A stretch of DNA of 64,000 bases from Micropterus salmoides (Eukaryota; Chordata; Actinopteri; Centrarchiformes; Centrarchidae): the NCBI RefSeq assembly GCF_014851395.1, contig NW_024041150.1:9296209-9360208 (forward strand), in the 5' to 3' direction. Shown here in pieces: positions 35,098 through 47,081 of the stretch. A model generated the notes under the pieces. The model searched no databases, had not been told where the DNA came from, and saw only the letters and a program-made list of their open reading frames with translations. A program made the translations under genes and the position numbers. How positions within the stretch are numbered: the stretch's first letter is position 1; every line of letters starts with the position of its first letter.

Positions 35098-35194
35098 AGA
35101 TGTCCCCTCAGGGTGGAAATTAGCTTGCGGTGTAAAGGCCATCCTTCATGCAGAGACAGAACTCTGATCAACTGTGTCGAAAAGACGGATAATG

Positions 35195-35460
35195 TAAAAC
35201 TACTCCTCTCCTCTCTCTCATTATTCACACCGGCTCCAGCACTCCTCCTCTTCCTCCCACTCCTTTTCCCATCTCCACAGCACCATCCCCACCCATCTCC
35301 CCCACTGCCTTCTAGTCTCCCTCCTCCTTTTCTCATTTCTCCTCTCTGGCCCCCACCTTTTTAATCCCATCTTAGCTCTTTCGCCTCTACTTGTCCTCTT
35401 TTCCAGTGTTCTCACTGCCCCTCTCGTCCATCTCTCACCCCCCCATTTCATTGGAGGCTG
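35195..35460. repeat. Pyrimidine-rich tract, about 265 bp
   Basis: The plus strand is mostly C and T (CCTCCTCTTCCTCC, CCTCCTCCTTTTCTC and similar) with few purines. It is a low-complexity polypyrimidine/polypurine region. Frames across it on both strands are composition artefacts. Confidence 0.8.
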
Positions 35461-35702
35461 TCATTCTTCGCCTCCTCCTCTGTAGAGAGGTGAGACGAGG
35501 TGAGATGAGGCGGAATAGCACTTGTCGATTGATTGATTTATATGGATCTCTTTCAGCTCATTGGCTGATTTTCCATGACTGCACATTAAAAACATTTAAA
35601 CATACAAATAATTCAACACACAACTGTTGACACACACATATCCTACACATAATATACACATGTACACATATATTCATCATCATCATCATCATGTGTTCAT
35701 AT

Positions 35703-35870
35703 TAGGGCTAACTCCCAATAGTCAAAGGTTCGATGCTTCGATGGTCGGTGCCTGATTCGACTGTCAATCTCACAGTCGAAGCTTCGCAGCGAAACAAGGA
35801 TCATGCCATTTTGGCGATATGGGGGTGCTCAACGACTGATTTTACATAGAACCACCAGTTTTCTAAGTTA
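35703..35870 (+). mobile_element. hAT-type element end fragment
   Basis: TAGGGCTAACTCC, AGGTTCGATGCTTCGATGG and TTCGACTGT-loop-ACAGTCGAA follow the layout of a left end common in teleost hAT elements. The 9-bp stem with 7-nt loop at about 35756-35780 is perfect. The rest of the element is not recognised. Confidence 0.45.
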
Positions 35871-36022
35871 ATATACAGCCTATTACAATACACATTTCAA
35901 CATTTAATGCTGTAAATAAACATGTAAAAAGAATAAAACTTCCAATAAATGTTTTTAAAGTGCGTAAATAAATCCAAAACTGTAACCCTAACCCTGGGTT
36001 GTCAGTGAGCATGTGTAAGCAT

Positions 36023-36024
<2 letters not shown>

Positions 36025-36080
<56 letters not shown>
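36025..36080. repeat. (TG)n microsatellite
   Basis: An uninterrupted TG tract of about 28 units; mirrored poly-TH and poly-CV frames around it are artefacts. Confidence 0.97.
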
Positions 36081-36081
<1 letters not shown>

Positions 36082-36324
36082 TGGCGGAAGAGGAACATTT
36101 GCTGAAGAGACTGAGACCCTCACTGAGTTGTCCGCACCTTGTGGGACTTTTGTATAATTTATCACCGTTGATGAACCACAAAAAGAATATTATATTGTTT
36201 TTAACGAAAATATATAGTGTACTGTAAGTACTGCAAGTAATACTGTATTGAATATATGTACATTCAGCACTTGTATAGTACAAGTAAGCACAAAGAACAA
36301 AAAAAACTCTAACTGAAAAGCACA

Positions 36325-36819
36325 TTACACTAAAAAATGTTGTGCAACTGCAAAATCAAAGTCAATGACAGATTCATTCTGCCTCAGCATCACGTCTTTG
36401 TGCTGGGTCCGGCCAGAGGACTTCGTCCACATCACATGCAACCTTGTCCCTTGCCAAGCAAAGGGGGAAAAACCCTTGGGTGTGCTGTATGCAGCCTTAC
36501 TGTAACAACACTCCACACCTATCTCACCATAGGCCAATTCCGTTGCCTGTAAGAGATTTTCCTTTGTAAAAGAATTTTGGTCACAGATCTTCCACCACCA
36601 GGCAGGGAAAAAATCTTCTATTGGATTGAGGAAAGGGCTGTATGGTGGAAGGTAATCATTGGTTGCTGGTTGATGTTGAACCACTTGCATAGCGGGGCGC
36701 CACAGTGAAAGCTGACATTGTCCCATAGACAGGATGCACTGCCGGCTGATGATCCTGCTGCTCATGCTCAAACACAAAACACCCAGAAAAGTAAGATGTT
36801 CAGTGTTATATGGCTCCAA
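36325..36819 (-). pseudogene. Decayed DDE transposase C-terminal part (IS630/Tc1-mariner superfamily)
   Basis: A 164-codon minus-strand frame contains YLPPYSPFLNPIEDFF at residues 56-71. The YSP-LNPIE block surrounds the third catalytic acidic residue in IS630/Tc1-type (DDE_3) transposases, and a WWWKI-like word after it is also typical of a DDE_3 group common in fish genomes. The second catalytic block, expected about 35 residues earlier around residue 30, is not in frame; MGQCQLSLW there looks like the frameshifted form of that block. The helix-turn-helix N-terminal half is absent. It is a truncated, inactive copy with no visible inverted ends. Confidence 0.7.
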
Positions 36820-38378
36820 GGTTGAATGACCTGTCCCTTACTTATAGCTTGGTCAAACTGTGACAAGCTAAAAAAAAACATTCTAAAGTGAAAGCTCTCT
36901 GTCTTTAGTAACTGTTCAGCTCAGTTTGCCACTTACATTAAAATATGGCGCATTATAAACTCAGCTGGTGGAAACAGACCAGCCCTCCTCTCTACCAGCA
37001 GCAGCAGAAGGAGGAGGAGGACAGGAGGGACTGAGCTGTTCATTCTTTCTAAACTTCACTCAGTGTGTTGATGTCAGGAATATGATTTATTTTACTGACA
37101 TGTTAGTTTTGTTTCCAGTGAGCTATTAGTGACTTTGCTGTTCTGCTCTAGAAACAACATTTAGTTAATAAAAAATGTTAAATAATTTTTAAAAATAATA
37201 TATGCAATTATTTAGTAATAAATAGGACTGATAAGAGCATCGATAAAGAACTGAACCAATAAGGATTACCAATACAAGTGTGTCAATAAAATGCTATTGA
37301 TCCCAACTCATGAGAAAATATCTGGCTCATCAGACGTTTCCTAAAAATAAACATTGTTCACGAGTCCCACGCCTCGTCGAGTCGAGTCAAGTCACTGTGT
37401 GTGCGACTTAAGTCGGACTCGAGTCCGATTCTCAAACTTGAGTCCCCATCTCTGCTGATTCGACACATAGGTTTAGGCCACTGAGCGTTTGGTTCAGAGA
37501 ATGGGGTTTAGTGTTTTAGCAATTGTGAAAAACTATAATAGCATTCTTGCTGCCTGGTTTAGTGTGATCTGCTGTCTCCTCAGATCTCTCTGAGCTGCGT
37601 TGCCCCACACTGCACAGCAATAATTAAAATGACTGTAGAATAGACTGAGAAATTAGGCCTACCTCAAGAATATCTTTAGATAAAAAATAAACTTTCTAAA
37701 GCAATTCTTCTGGCCATTCCTGCCGTTTTCATCACTCTTTTAGAAAGATCTATAACATGAGCCGTACTTTTTTGTATTTTAACCCTCAATAATTTTAACA
37801 CTGCCATAATTATGTTACGTTATCTTTACCCAACCTTTATTAGATATCTGCAGTAAAGAGATTACACATATTGAGGGGAGAGAAAGATGAGGAATGACAT
37901 GCAACAAAAGTTCTTGTCTGGACACAAACGTGGGATGCTGAGATTCATGCAAAGCCTCTAATGAGCTGACTTTTTGAGGCATACAATGTTGGTTCTAGCT
38001 TAGTTGGTTAGGATTTGCTGCAATTCTTTATTTCATACTGTAAATAGAATATCTTGGGGTTCTGTTCTCATTGTCAGATAAAACTAGCAGTTTAAATAGA
38101 CACATTTCACTGTTTGATAGCATAAACAATCAATTGATTAAACGAGAACATGATTGATAATGTAAATAATGGTTGGTTGCAGCCCTTAACTTGTAAAAGG
38201 CGCAAACTCTTCCCTTCATCCATCTTTTTTCATTATCTACTTACTCCTTTTTCACCTCTGCCGCTTTTCAGCTCTGCAATTTCGCTGCCTCTCCTCTCCT
38301 CTCCAATGATCTGTGTTTATCAGTGATGCTGCTGGGAGTGCATGCTCCTTTGGTTCACATTCATCCTGTGCCCTTCCC

Positions 38379-38380
<2 letters not shown>
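36820..38380. other. Gene-free stretch with hAT and dispersed repeat fragments
   Basis: About 37225-37320 resembles fish elements with GCATCGATAAAGAACTGAAC words. About 37350-37454 is a hAT-like right end, listed separately. About 38070-38195 carries ATCAATTGATTAAACGAGA and ends in GGTTGCAGCCCTTAA, a fragment related to the one at 2400-2490. No exon is supported. Confidence 0.4.
37350..37454 (-). mobile_element. hAT-like right-end fragment
   Basis: Read on the minus strand it begins CAGAGATGGGGACTCAAGTT and runs through GGACTCGAGTCC and GACTTAAGTC palindromes, as in a fish hAT-type family. No partner end was found upstream. Confidence 0.4.

Positions 38381-38422
<42 letters not shown>
38381..38422. 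repeat. (CA)n microsatellite
   Basis: An uninterrupted CA tract of about 21 units. Confidence 0.97.
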
Positions 38423-38425
<3 letters not shown>

Positions 38426-38559
38426 CCCTGTCTAGCTCAGGCTTCATCCCTCCACTCCTGCTCACATGAGCTCATCCTTCCTCAGTCTCCATCGCTCTGT
38501 CTTTTTTTCATTCCCAGTTCCACATCTTTCTCCCCCTCTCTCTGTCTTGTTGTTCTGCA

Positions 38560-38830
38560 CTAGAAAGCGAGAGAAAGAGGGGGGAGATGATCCATGCCAG
38601 AGAGAGAGAGACGAGGAGGGCGCGCGCAAGAGCCAACGGGTGAAGTGCGCGTGCTCTGTCGCCGCCGCCGCCACTTCAGAGGAGAGGATCCGCTTATTCA
38701 GCTGCTGAATGAGGGACTGAACGGAGTGAAGCACGAACAGATAGAGGGATGAGTGAATGAATGAATGAACGGACCCCGACCCGGGCTTCTTTCAGAGTAC
38801 CGGACCGGTCAGAAGACGCAAACAACGTGT
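38560..38830 (+). promoter_or_regulatory. CpG-rich stretch, candidate promoter or 5' untranslated exon
   Basis: About 20 CpG dinucleotides fall in some 230 bp (GGCGCGCGC, GTCGCCGCCGCCGCC, ACCGGACCGG), while most of the window has very few. Short upstream-type ATG frames (38749 on, with ATGAATGA repeats) end at once. A GTGTGT donor-like site follows AACAAC at 38827. G+C stays raised to about 39480, including the candidate coding exon at 39158. The pattern suggests an unmethylated promoter of a plus-strand gene, but a TATA box or initiator cannot be fixed from sequence. Confidence 0.4.
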
Positions 38831-39157
38831 GTATTATTCTTGTTTTTAATATGAATGTTAATATGCATTTATTATAATTGCTTTAGTTTCTCTTATTACC
38901 GCCTCCTGTGTGTGTGACAGGAGACAGTCGGTGCGCGTAAAGAAGTGTACGCATTTGTGAGGTGCGATCACTTTAGCAGTCCCGTTAATTGCAGCGGGTG
39001 GTGTAATTTGCACAGATCGGTGCATGCGTGCGTAAATAGGGAGAACAAAAGCTGTTAGGGTGAGATGAGGTTGAACGGGAGAGGGGAGAAAAGGAAACTG
39101 ATTGTGTGATTCAGGGAGAGAACGCGGAGGAATCTGCCGGATACCGGACAGCCAGGC

Positions 39158-39308
39158 ATGGCTGGGGGTTCTCTCTCAGGTGCGTGCGACTCCGCAGCCC
39201 TGCCCTGTCCGGCAGACACCGTCAGTAGCCTACCGCTCCAATTAAGCATTTATCCTGCGCGCAGTTGCCACTGCTCTGCTGGGGAGGGAGAGCCTTGGTG
39301 CAAAAACG
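39158..39308 (+). CDS. Candidate first coding exon (50 codons to a splice donor)
   Basis: The ATG at 39158 is the first after an in-frame TGA at 39107 and has a good context (GGC before, G after). The frame runs 50 codons, G/C-rich, then meets G|GTGAGT with the donor at 39309, so the exon would end in phase 1. Unspliced, the frame stops six codon positions' worth of bases later, at the TGA at 39314. The predicted start is MAGGSLSGACDSAALPCPAD; the end is Cys-rich (SCHCSAGEGEPWCKN). No signal peptide or domain is evident and I do not recognise the family. It sits in a CpG-rich stretch. It may instead be untranslated leader. Confidence 0.3.
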
Positions 39309-39868
39309 GTGAGTGACATTTCCCTAAAGCTGCGGGGGTATAACCCTGGCGAACGGGGCCGTGGACTGCAGGCTGTGAAGCCGGTAGCCGGTGAAGGAGG
39401 ATGAGATTAGGGTTAGGGATAGCCTACTAAACACCTGGGTCCAGAGGGACTGCGCACCGGGTCAGGGTGCACGAGAGGAATGGATAGGCAGTGGGGTGGG
39501 TGCCAGACAAATGGAATATACGGACAATGAACTCCGTGAGGTTGATGAAGGAGGCGGGATTAACGATGATGACACACAATACATTGAAATATACAGTAAT
39601 AGTAGCTGGATTAATAATTTCATATAGATTACAGCCCTGTCTTTATGGAGGTAGTGATGATTCTGTTTAAATGTTTTACTGTTAGTGATGAGTTCAGGTG
39701 ACAATGATGATACTGGATGATATGTAGCCTATTTTATTGGTGTAATTATTACATTTTCATAATTTTTATTGCTCCAGTGCATCAGTCTGAAATTGTTTTA
39801 CTGTTTACACATTGATGTCTGTGGTATGCTGCTGCTGCTGCTGCTGATAAAGAGAAAGAGGATGAATA
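39309..39868. other. Gene-free stretch after the CpG-rich part
   Basis: G+C falls back to the AT-rich background after about 39480. If the exon at 39158 is real, this is the beginning of its first intron. Nothing else is seen. Confidence 0.35.
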
Positions 39869-40076
39869 AAATTATGATGATGATGATAATGATGATGGTA
39901 GTAATTATTGTTATGGTTGTGGTGATGATGATGATGATAAAAAATGGTTGTGGGAGTTTTGATGATGATGATGAGCTAAGGGTGGCATGATGATGGTGGT
40001 AATAATGAAAAAACATGACGATGGCATACCATGGTGGTTTTGATGATGATCACAAGAATAATGTTGCATGAAGATA

Positions 40077-40109
<33 letters not shown>

Positions 40110-40112
40110 TGG
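39869..40112. repeat. Imperfect (GAT)n / (ATG)n microsatellite region
   Basis: Blocks of GATGATGAT with interruptions of GGT and AAT units, longest pure run at about 40076-40109. Poly-Met or poly-Ile frames across it are artefacts. Confidence 0.9.
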
Positions 40113-43100
40113 TGGTAGCTTTTTTGTAATGTAGCTAATGGCTAAAGCCTGCTGATGGTGATGAGGACTTTTTCATCAATGGTAAATAATTAACACAAAG
40201 ATATGTCACCCTCTAAATAATTCAAGCACCCAAGCTGTCTAAAGAAATGTAGGCTATAAAGATTTCCATCCATTTTTCAGCTCACATCAGTGATAAGAAG
40301 TCTTTGCCTTAAGCAGCTTTGATGCCATCTAGCTGGCTGCTACCTTCCAGTGGGCAATTATTACTGACTGCGAGAGTCAATGTGGACCAAGTCTGGAGGC
40401 TGGTGATACATGAGGCAACATTTTGGACAATTCAGACGTACAAAGGAAAGGGTAAAAAAATACCCCTCTTTAGCTCGGAATTGACCAACCAGTGGTGAAA
40501 AATAAGTGGGAAACAACAACAAGCTGTGCAAAATATAAACCTCAAATTTTATTTATATATTAAATAAATTAGACATAAAAAGTTAAAAACAAGGTCGAAG
40601 CTAAGAAAGCTAAAAATCAGTTCAATGGGGGAAATTCAGGATCAATTAAGTAGAATGGAGTTAGCCTATCTGCGGCTGAGTGTGCTCAACTTCCGTTCCC
40701 TGTGTGCCACCAACTCGCATAACACATACTAAATGCCCAGGGAAAAAGACATTCTACATTATCACATGCAACAAATCTGTACCTGTACACCGGACACAAG
40801 CAGAAATTCACTGAGCCTAGTGTGTGGTTGATTAAATGACTGCAGATTGGAGGTCACGCCCAATCTACCATCAGCCCATCCCCATGCAATCAACTCATGT
40901 GAAGACCACACCCACCAAACACACACACGGGGCTCACCCGTCACACTATCACTGCACTCAAACTCTGGCCGATACAGGTCTACCCTGTTACAAAAGCACT
41001 ACAATATTTTCTGGCAGCAAGGTTAACTGATTTAACGATTAAAGGAAAATAAAAAGGGCACTTTCTTGAGTTGAGCTGGTTAAGTTAAGTTGTCTTGTTT
41101 TACAAGCTTCGACACAGCAACAATTTCTTTTTTGAAACAAGATGAGACTTTGTTGATGATTTGGAGTAAATTTCCATTAGCATCTGAGTTCTGATTGTAA
41201 AAAAGCCGCACACCCACTCATTTTGTGTTTATTTATGCCCTCAACTAACTCGGAAACAGTAACAGTGTGTTTTAGGCTTCCCTGTCGTCCGTGTTGATTT
41301 TGTTCCATCTGCCCAGTTATTCATACTGGGTGAGCTATGACTGTAAATGACTGCAAGTCCAGAGAAACCAGGTGTTTGGAAAGAAGACCACATGCATATT
41401 CATTATTTTGTGGCAGGCCTAATCCTAGAAATGTCAATATTGACATAGATTTGGTCAGGCTGTCACATTTGTAGTTCACATCTAGGTATGTGTGTGCTTT
41501 GTAGATGCACAAAGTGTATGCTGCCTCCGTACCTCCAGTGTATTTGTGCTGGTGCCAGTAATACCCAAGAGACGCTCTCTCTTTCTGTCCGTGACTCCTT
41601 CCTTCAACTTGCCTAATCCATTAATGACTCAAACAACACACTCACTTCCTTGCTGGGGTAGGTGATAACCCACATATAGGACTCTATTCTTGTCCACGTT
41701 AATCTGGTTATGTGTATCACTGGCACCGGTCTCTGGTTACTAATTACTGACCCTGGGATCCCACTACTGCCAGCATGTGTCTGCCAATAGCTGGGGACAG
41801 GAAAGTCCCTCTGGTCATAATCTTCTTCTCTCCTGTGTGTGTGTGTGTGTTAGTAGTGTCACTGGGGGGTTGTCTGCCCAGTAGGATGATACCTTTTGTT
41901 ATGAATGGTGTGGCAGGAGGAAGATGACGCTGACACTACTGGAATGTAGAAAAATAAGGAAAATAACTATTCATGTGAAGCAGGGGCTTCCATAAACTTT
42001 GCAGATGAGAAGTGACATTTTACCTTTTTTGACCTTTTTAGGTTTTTCATTGAACGATTGAATATATTGACACACTACTCTGTAGCTGGTGTGTCCACAT
42101 AGGTACAAATGGTATCTTATCCCTTTAGGTGTCACTTAACAGTCAAATATTTAAAACAATAACCTATTATTTTTTGTTGTTAGCTAGCCTCTGTAGAGTG
42201 ACCACAATAACGCTCTGATTATAAGAGTGATGAAATGACATTTCATGATAATGAGCCGTTTTAATAATTTAGAAATAATTTATAGAATAGAATAAATAAT
42301 GGCTCATTTATACATTTACACAATTTATTAATGTTATCATTAATATCATTAGTACTGTTTTATTAATTTTATATTAAACACTTTAAACACACCATATGCC
42401 TGAGGTGTGCAGTGCAGTACAGCCTGTCTTCCTATGCATTTTCTCCACAGGGATCATTTAACATTCAGTTCACATCTCAAGCTTTCTTACCGACGCGCCA
42501 GCTATATTTAAATTTAGTTTTTTTTGTGTTCAGAAAGTAGCTTGAATCAAAATTTTTATAAGTCCACTCCATCTCCCTCATCTGACTGCCGCTTAATCAG
42601 GATCATTTTGGGAGGCATTTTAATCTTACTGCAACCTAACTGTGGTCCCCCCCCTCCTTCCTGAGCATGGCGTCCTGCCTACAAGTTGATTAATTAAGTC
42701 CTTATAACAATAGAATGTGAGGACAGTGATAGATCGTGGTGTTCATCTTTTCTTTTGCTGTAACACAAAGTCACTGGCCTCTCCTGTTTTATTCTATGCA
42801 GTGTTAAATGTTAATGGAAGTCACTGCCCAGGATGCTGCCCGCTCTGCCCGAATGACACATCGCATATTGGCACCTCAAAACTTGCTGGACCTGAGTCTA
42901 CTGTGAATGAGGGCCAAGGGCTGGTGCTTATACTATCAAACTCTAAACTTTACAGCCAGCGCAGGCATTTGTTAAATGCAGCCAAAATAAAAAATATATA
43001 GCATAAGATCAAAGTAATGCGCCTCAATCAAGTATCAAAGGAAACTAAATACTCTGCAAGAAAATCAATAACCACTTCCACAGAAGGCTGGGACAATTTA

Positions 43101-45501
43101 GGTTTCAGATATATTCTGGATGTAACACCCTGAGAGTTTAAAAAACCAATAAAGATGAGTAGTGCCGACCTAATATCACCTGATGTCCCTCATGGGGCCA
43201 AACAGGCTGGCTATCCCTCTTGCATCATTCATTCCACTCACTTTCTGATCACTCCCAAAGCCTTACTTCAGGGATTCATTTGACACGTTTATTGCCAAAT
43301 GGTGTGATTTCCAAGCCGGGCAGCAGTTTCTGATGTACCAACAGTGATCCCACTTGCACGGCAGTCTGATTTGGCCCACACTCTTGTGTACCTCACTTAG
43401 TTCTTCAGAGGTAAAGTGGCAAATTATGAACCAAGTTGTGAATAGCCCGCAGCAATAAATGCGGAAAGCAACATTTTGCTTAGTCCTCATATTGACCAAA
43501 CCAGGGAGGACAGTGGGATCTTGCAGTATCGCTCTCATCTCAGTAATGGTTTGTGTTATATCACTTGTGGTAAATTTACTGTTTGAACTCACTCTATTTA
43601 GAGTAATACTCTTGCAAAATGTGTTTTAAATATATTCAACAGATGGGAAAGTTATTTTCTCTATAAAGCACAGCTATAAAGACTGTTTGTAGTAACACCT
43701 TCTGCATTGTGAAGGTCATAAAGCTCCAGATATTATATACATATTTATGTATGAGAGAGGAGGGTGAGACGATTGTTAAAGGAGAAAGATCCACTTTAAT
43801 ATCTTTCTTACTGTAGCATTGTTTTAATGATTTAGATGTGTTATGTCACAGCGTATTTTACATTTCCCCCGAGTGGCAAATGTAGATCACACTGTTTCCA
43901 GATGCATCACTTTCCACCAATGCTCATCAATCAAACCAGAGGCATACAAACCACAGGATCCAAAACATTGCATTTATCAAAAGCAGGTAAAGACTAAACT
44001 TCCAGACCCTCCACTACTTTTCATTTTCGAATCACTACAGAGCTTCAGAGGCCCTCATTTGCTTAAGGTTAAAATGTTTCATCTTTTGTCTCGCCTGCTA
44101 TCCCATAATGCCTCATGTAAAGTGAATAGGAGCAGACAGGACACCTTGACCAGGTTATCTCATTTATCTTTAAAGATTAGCGACAATCACACATGACTCA
44201 GTGTCCTAGAGTCCTTGGGTCTACATGTAGTTACAATGAACATCCAACACACGAATACAGACATCCTCAAAATCCAAAAATGTGCTCACACACGGTCTCT
44301 CCCATAAAAGTTAAAACACAGAACAACCAAAAACTGACATGACACTGACATACATTTCAGACAAACACCAAAACACCTGATGGCACCGTCATTACTGTCA
44401 TGCCACTAGATGATGTTTAATGATGAGCTGGCATTGACATGCAGAGAGGCTCACCCTGCTGCTGCTAAGAATAGACATCACAAAGATGGAGGGGGAGCCA
44501 TTTGTTATGAGTAACCTCAGCCTTTGACACACAGTCAAAACTGGCAGCAGTGTGTGTGAGAGTCTGTGAATCTGTCTCTCCTGCGTCTCTAGATGTCCGT
44601 GTGTGTGTGTGTGTGTGTGTGAGATGATTTACAGGGCAGACTGTCTCGGAGACGTTGTCGGTAACACTGTTGTTGTTGCCTTAAATGACATTTCAGGGAT
44701 GGCTTGAAGCTTGGCAGCATGAAACTGTGCTAAGTGGAGAAAAGTGACTATGATTTCTGAATGATAGAGGAGGAGCTCTCGGTTGCTCTCCGAGGCCAGA
44801 TTCAGCACAATCTGCTCTTTTGAATTCATGAATTCATGATTCATGATGTGAAATGGACAGTCACAGACTTATCCAGTCAGCTGTGAGGATAGGCACAGAT
44901 GAAGAATAGACTGACCTTTTAAAAGCTTGTCTTAGTGAGCAGACTTGAATAGGCATAATGTGAAGTGGGCAGTTGCAGAAAGCGTTGTAAGTTTCTTTTT
45001 GAGGAGGATTCTGAAGCATTGAGCAAAATCGAGGAGAGCGTGAGCCTCGTTGGAGTGGCTACTGGTTGCTGAACAGATGAAGCACACAGATTTATTTCCT
45101 GATGGTTTTCTTCTCTGTGTGTGTTGGACTCCCTCTACCTCTTCGCCTCTTTTCTCTGCCCTGTTATTTTTCTTTCTCTTTCCCTCCCCGCCCTGTTTGT
45201 ACAGCTTCCACACTTTAATTTTCTCCAGTCTCCATGTCTGCCCTCCCTGTAGTTGGACTCTCCGTCTGTCTCTCTCTCTCTCTCTCTTTCTGTGTATAGT
45301 GGCCTTAAAATCAACATTTTCAGGGCAGTTTATAACAACTAGGGTCAAAACTTTAAACGTTAAAACGTTGAACATTCAGTCAAGTGCACAAATTCTACAT
45401 TAAAACACATTTACTACCATTAAATTATATTAGCAATACTTATTGTTTAGTGTAAATATAATAACGCAAGTCTGCTCTAAGTTCACACCTCAGCATACTG
45501 A
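40113..45501. other. Gene-free stretch, 5.4 kb
   Basis: Mostly unique DNA. Short GT tracts lie at 41836-41850 and 44600-44622, and a CT-rich patch at about 45160-45290. Open frames at 43263-43592 (minus) and 43843-44196 (plus) have no codon bias, domain or splice support. No bounded mobile element was recognised, which makes this the longest repeat-poor part of the window. Confidence 0.45.
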
Positions 45502-46001
45502 NNNNNNNNNNNNNNNNNNNNNNNNNNNNNNNNNNNNNNNNNNNNNNNNNNNNNNNNNNNNNNNNNNNNNNNNNNNNNNNNNNNNNNNNNNNNNNNNNNN
45601 NNNNNNNNNNNNNNNNNNNNNNNNNNNNNNNNNNNNNNNNNNNNNNNNNNNNNNNNNNNNNNNNNNNNNNNNNNNNNNNNNNNNNNNNNNNNNNNNNNNN
45701 NNNNNNNNNNNNNNNNNNNNNNNNNNNNNNNNNNNNNNNNNNNNNNNNNNNNNNNNNNNNNNNNNNNNNNNNNNNNNNNNNNNNNNNNNNNNNNNNNNNN
45801 NNNNNNNNNNNNNNNNNNNNNNNNNNNNNNNNNNNNNNNNNNNNNNNNNNNNNNNNNNNNNNNNNNNNNNNNNNNNNNNNNNNNNNNNNNNNNNNNNNNN
45901 NNNNNNNNNNNNNNNNNNNNNNNNNNNNNNNNNNNNNNNNNNNNNNNNNNNNNNNNNNNNNNNNNNNNNNNNNNNNNNNNNNNNNNNNNNNNNNNNNNNN
46001 N
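45502..46001. other. Assembly gap, exactly 500 N
   Basis: Exactly 500 N, the same as the first gap, so the true size is probably unknown. Confidence 0.99.
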
Positions 46002-46660
46002 GTAAGTAGTGAGAGTGTGTGATCATGAGTGGGGATGTGTGGTAATGTGGGCTGGTTAGACTACATTGCAAGGGCTGGATATATGTCAAAGTCCACCCCT
46101 GGTAGTAGTTGACATGGTTGGCAAAAGAGACTAATGTAGGAGCAGATACAATTGTATGAAAGGTGACAGGGACTCAACACTAAACAACAATCCAAAACAG
46201 GAACACAGAGTACGTGTTGAAATGGGACAATCATTCTGACACACTTAACAAAAATGTCAGTTCCACAAAGGTAGGCGAATTGCCAATATTGAGACCTCAG
46301 TGGTTGAGAAGATCTGTGCTTTTTTAACATCCAAGCTTGTGCATAAAGTTGCTTACCAATGTCACTTTTCGTGAACCGACCAATCAAAAATGTTGAACTT
46401 GTTCTGCATGAATGGCTATGATTATTGACAAGCACTGAGCATCAACAAATCAGAGACTAATCACCAAGGATTTATTGAATGAGACAAACATGCGTACCAT
46501 AATAAAACTGCTGTGATTGTAATTAATATTCAACTAGTGGTGAGCTATATATAATATATAATTTGAAATTATAATGAATACACTAATATTGGCCCTAACA
46601 AAAAATGAACAAGAGAGAAAACGTTGTTATATGTGAATCAGTTGAATTGTTGATTTTCAA
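46002..46660. other. Gene-free stretch beside the second gap
   Basis: Begins with GTAAGTAG at the gap edge, which may be chance. A 124-codon minus-strand frame (46061-46435) has no coding character. Nothing else is seen. Confidence 0.35.
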
Positions 46661-47015
46661 TCCATCCATCTATCCATCATCAACCGCTTATCCTGTGTAC
46701 AGGGTCGCGGGGGCTGAAGCCAATCCCAGCTGACAACACGCAAAAGGCAGGGTACACCCTGGACAGGTCGCCAGTCTATCACAGGGCCACACATAGACAA
46801 ACAACCACTCACACTCACATCCACACCTAAGGACAATTTTAGGGTCACCAATCGACCTAGTCCGCATGTCTTTGGAGGGACATCCGGAGCACCTGGAGAG
46901 AACCCATGCAGACACGGGGAGAACATGCAAACTCCACACAGAAAGGCTGGGGCAACCGGAGTTTGACCCCACGACCTTCTTGCTGTGAGGCGACCACTGT
47001 ACCACCGCGCCGCCC
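46661..47015 (-). mobile_element. Full-length tRNA-derived SINE with (TCCA)n tail
   Basis: Read on the minus strand the element starts at 47015 with GGGCGGCGCGGTGGTACAGT, an A-box-like tRNA head, and has the B-box-like GGTCAAACTCC at 46968-46958. The body contains CATGTTCTCCCCGTGTCTGC, ACCTGTCCAGGGTGTACCC and CAGGATAAGCGGTTG, and the 3' end is (TGGA)n. About 355 bp. TTGAAT lies at both outer edges or close to them, a weak hint of a target duplication. It is the reference copy for the fragments at 31607 and 28122. The exact family name was not established. Confidence 0.85.
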
Positions 47016-47081
47016 TTGAATATCAATAACCTGTTAAAATGTTACAAATAGGCCTTCTATAAACAATCTGTAGGCAGACAG

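Larger units (their letters stand above)
34507..35702. other. Gene-free stretch with GT and pyrimidine tracts
   Basis: Holds the GT tract at 35066-35094, the pyrimidine-rich tract at 35195-35460 and a short (ATC)n at about 35673-35690. No exon is supported. Confidence 0.45.

Noticed and set aside
35984..35997. CCCTAACCCT, telomere-like
   Set aside because: Only about two units; no array. The GGGTTAGGG at 39408 is equally short.
43263..43592. 109-codon minus-strand frame
   Set aside because: No recognised product, no codon bias, no splice or promoter context.
46002..46007. GTAAGT at the edge of the second gap
   Set aside because: A single donor-like hexamer without any visible exon; not called as a feature.
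46958..47015. tRNA-like promoter boxes
   Set aside because: They belong to the head of a SINE; the cloverleaf is not intact, so this is not a tRNA gene. The same holds for 34448-34506.
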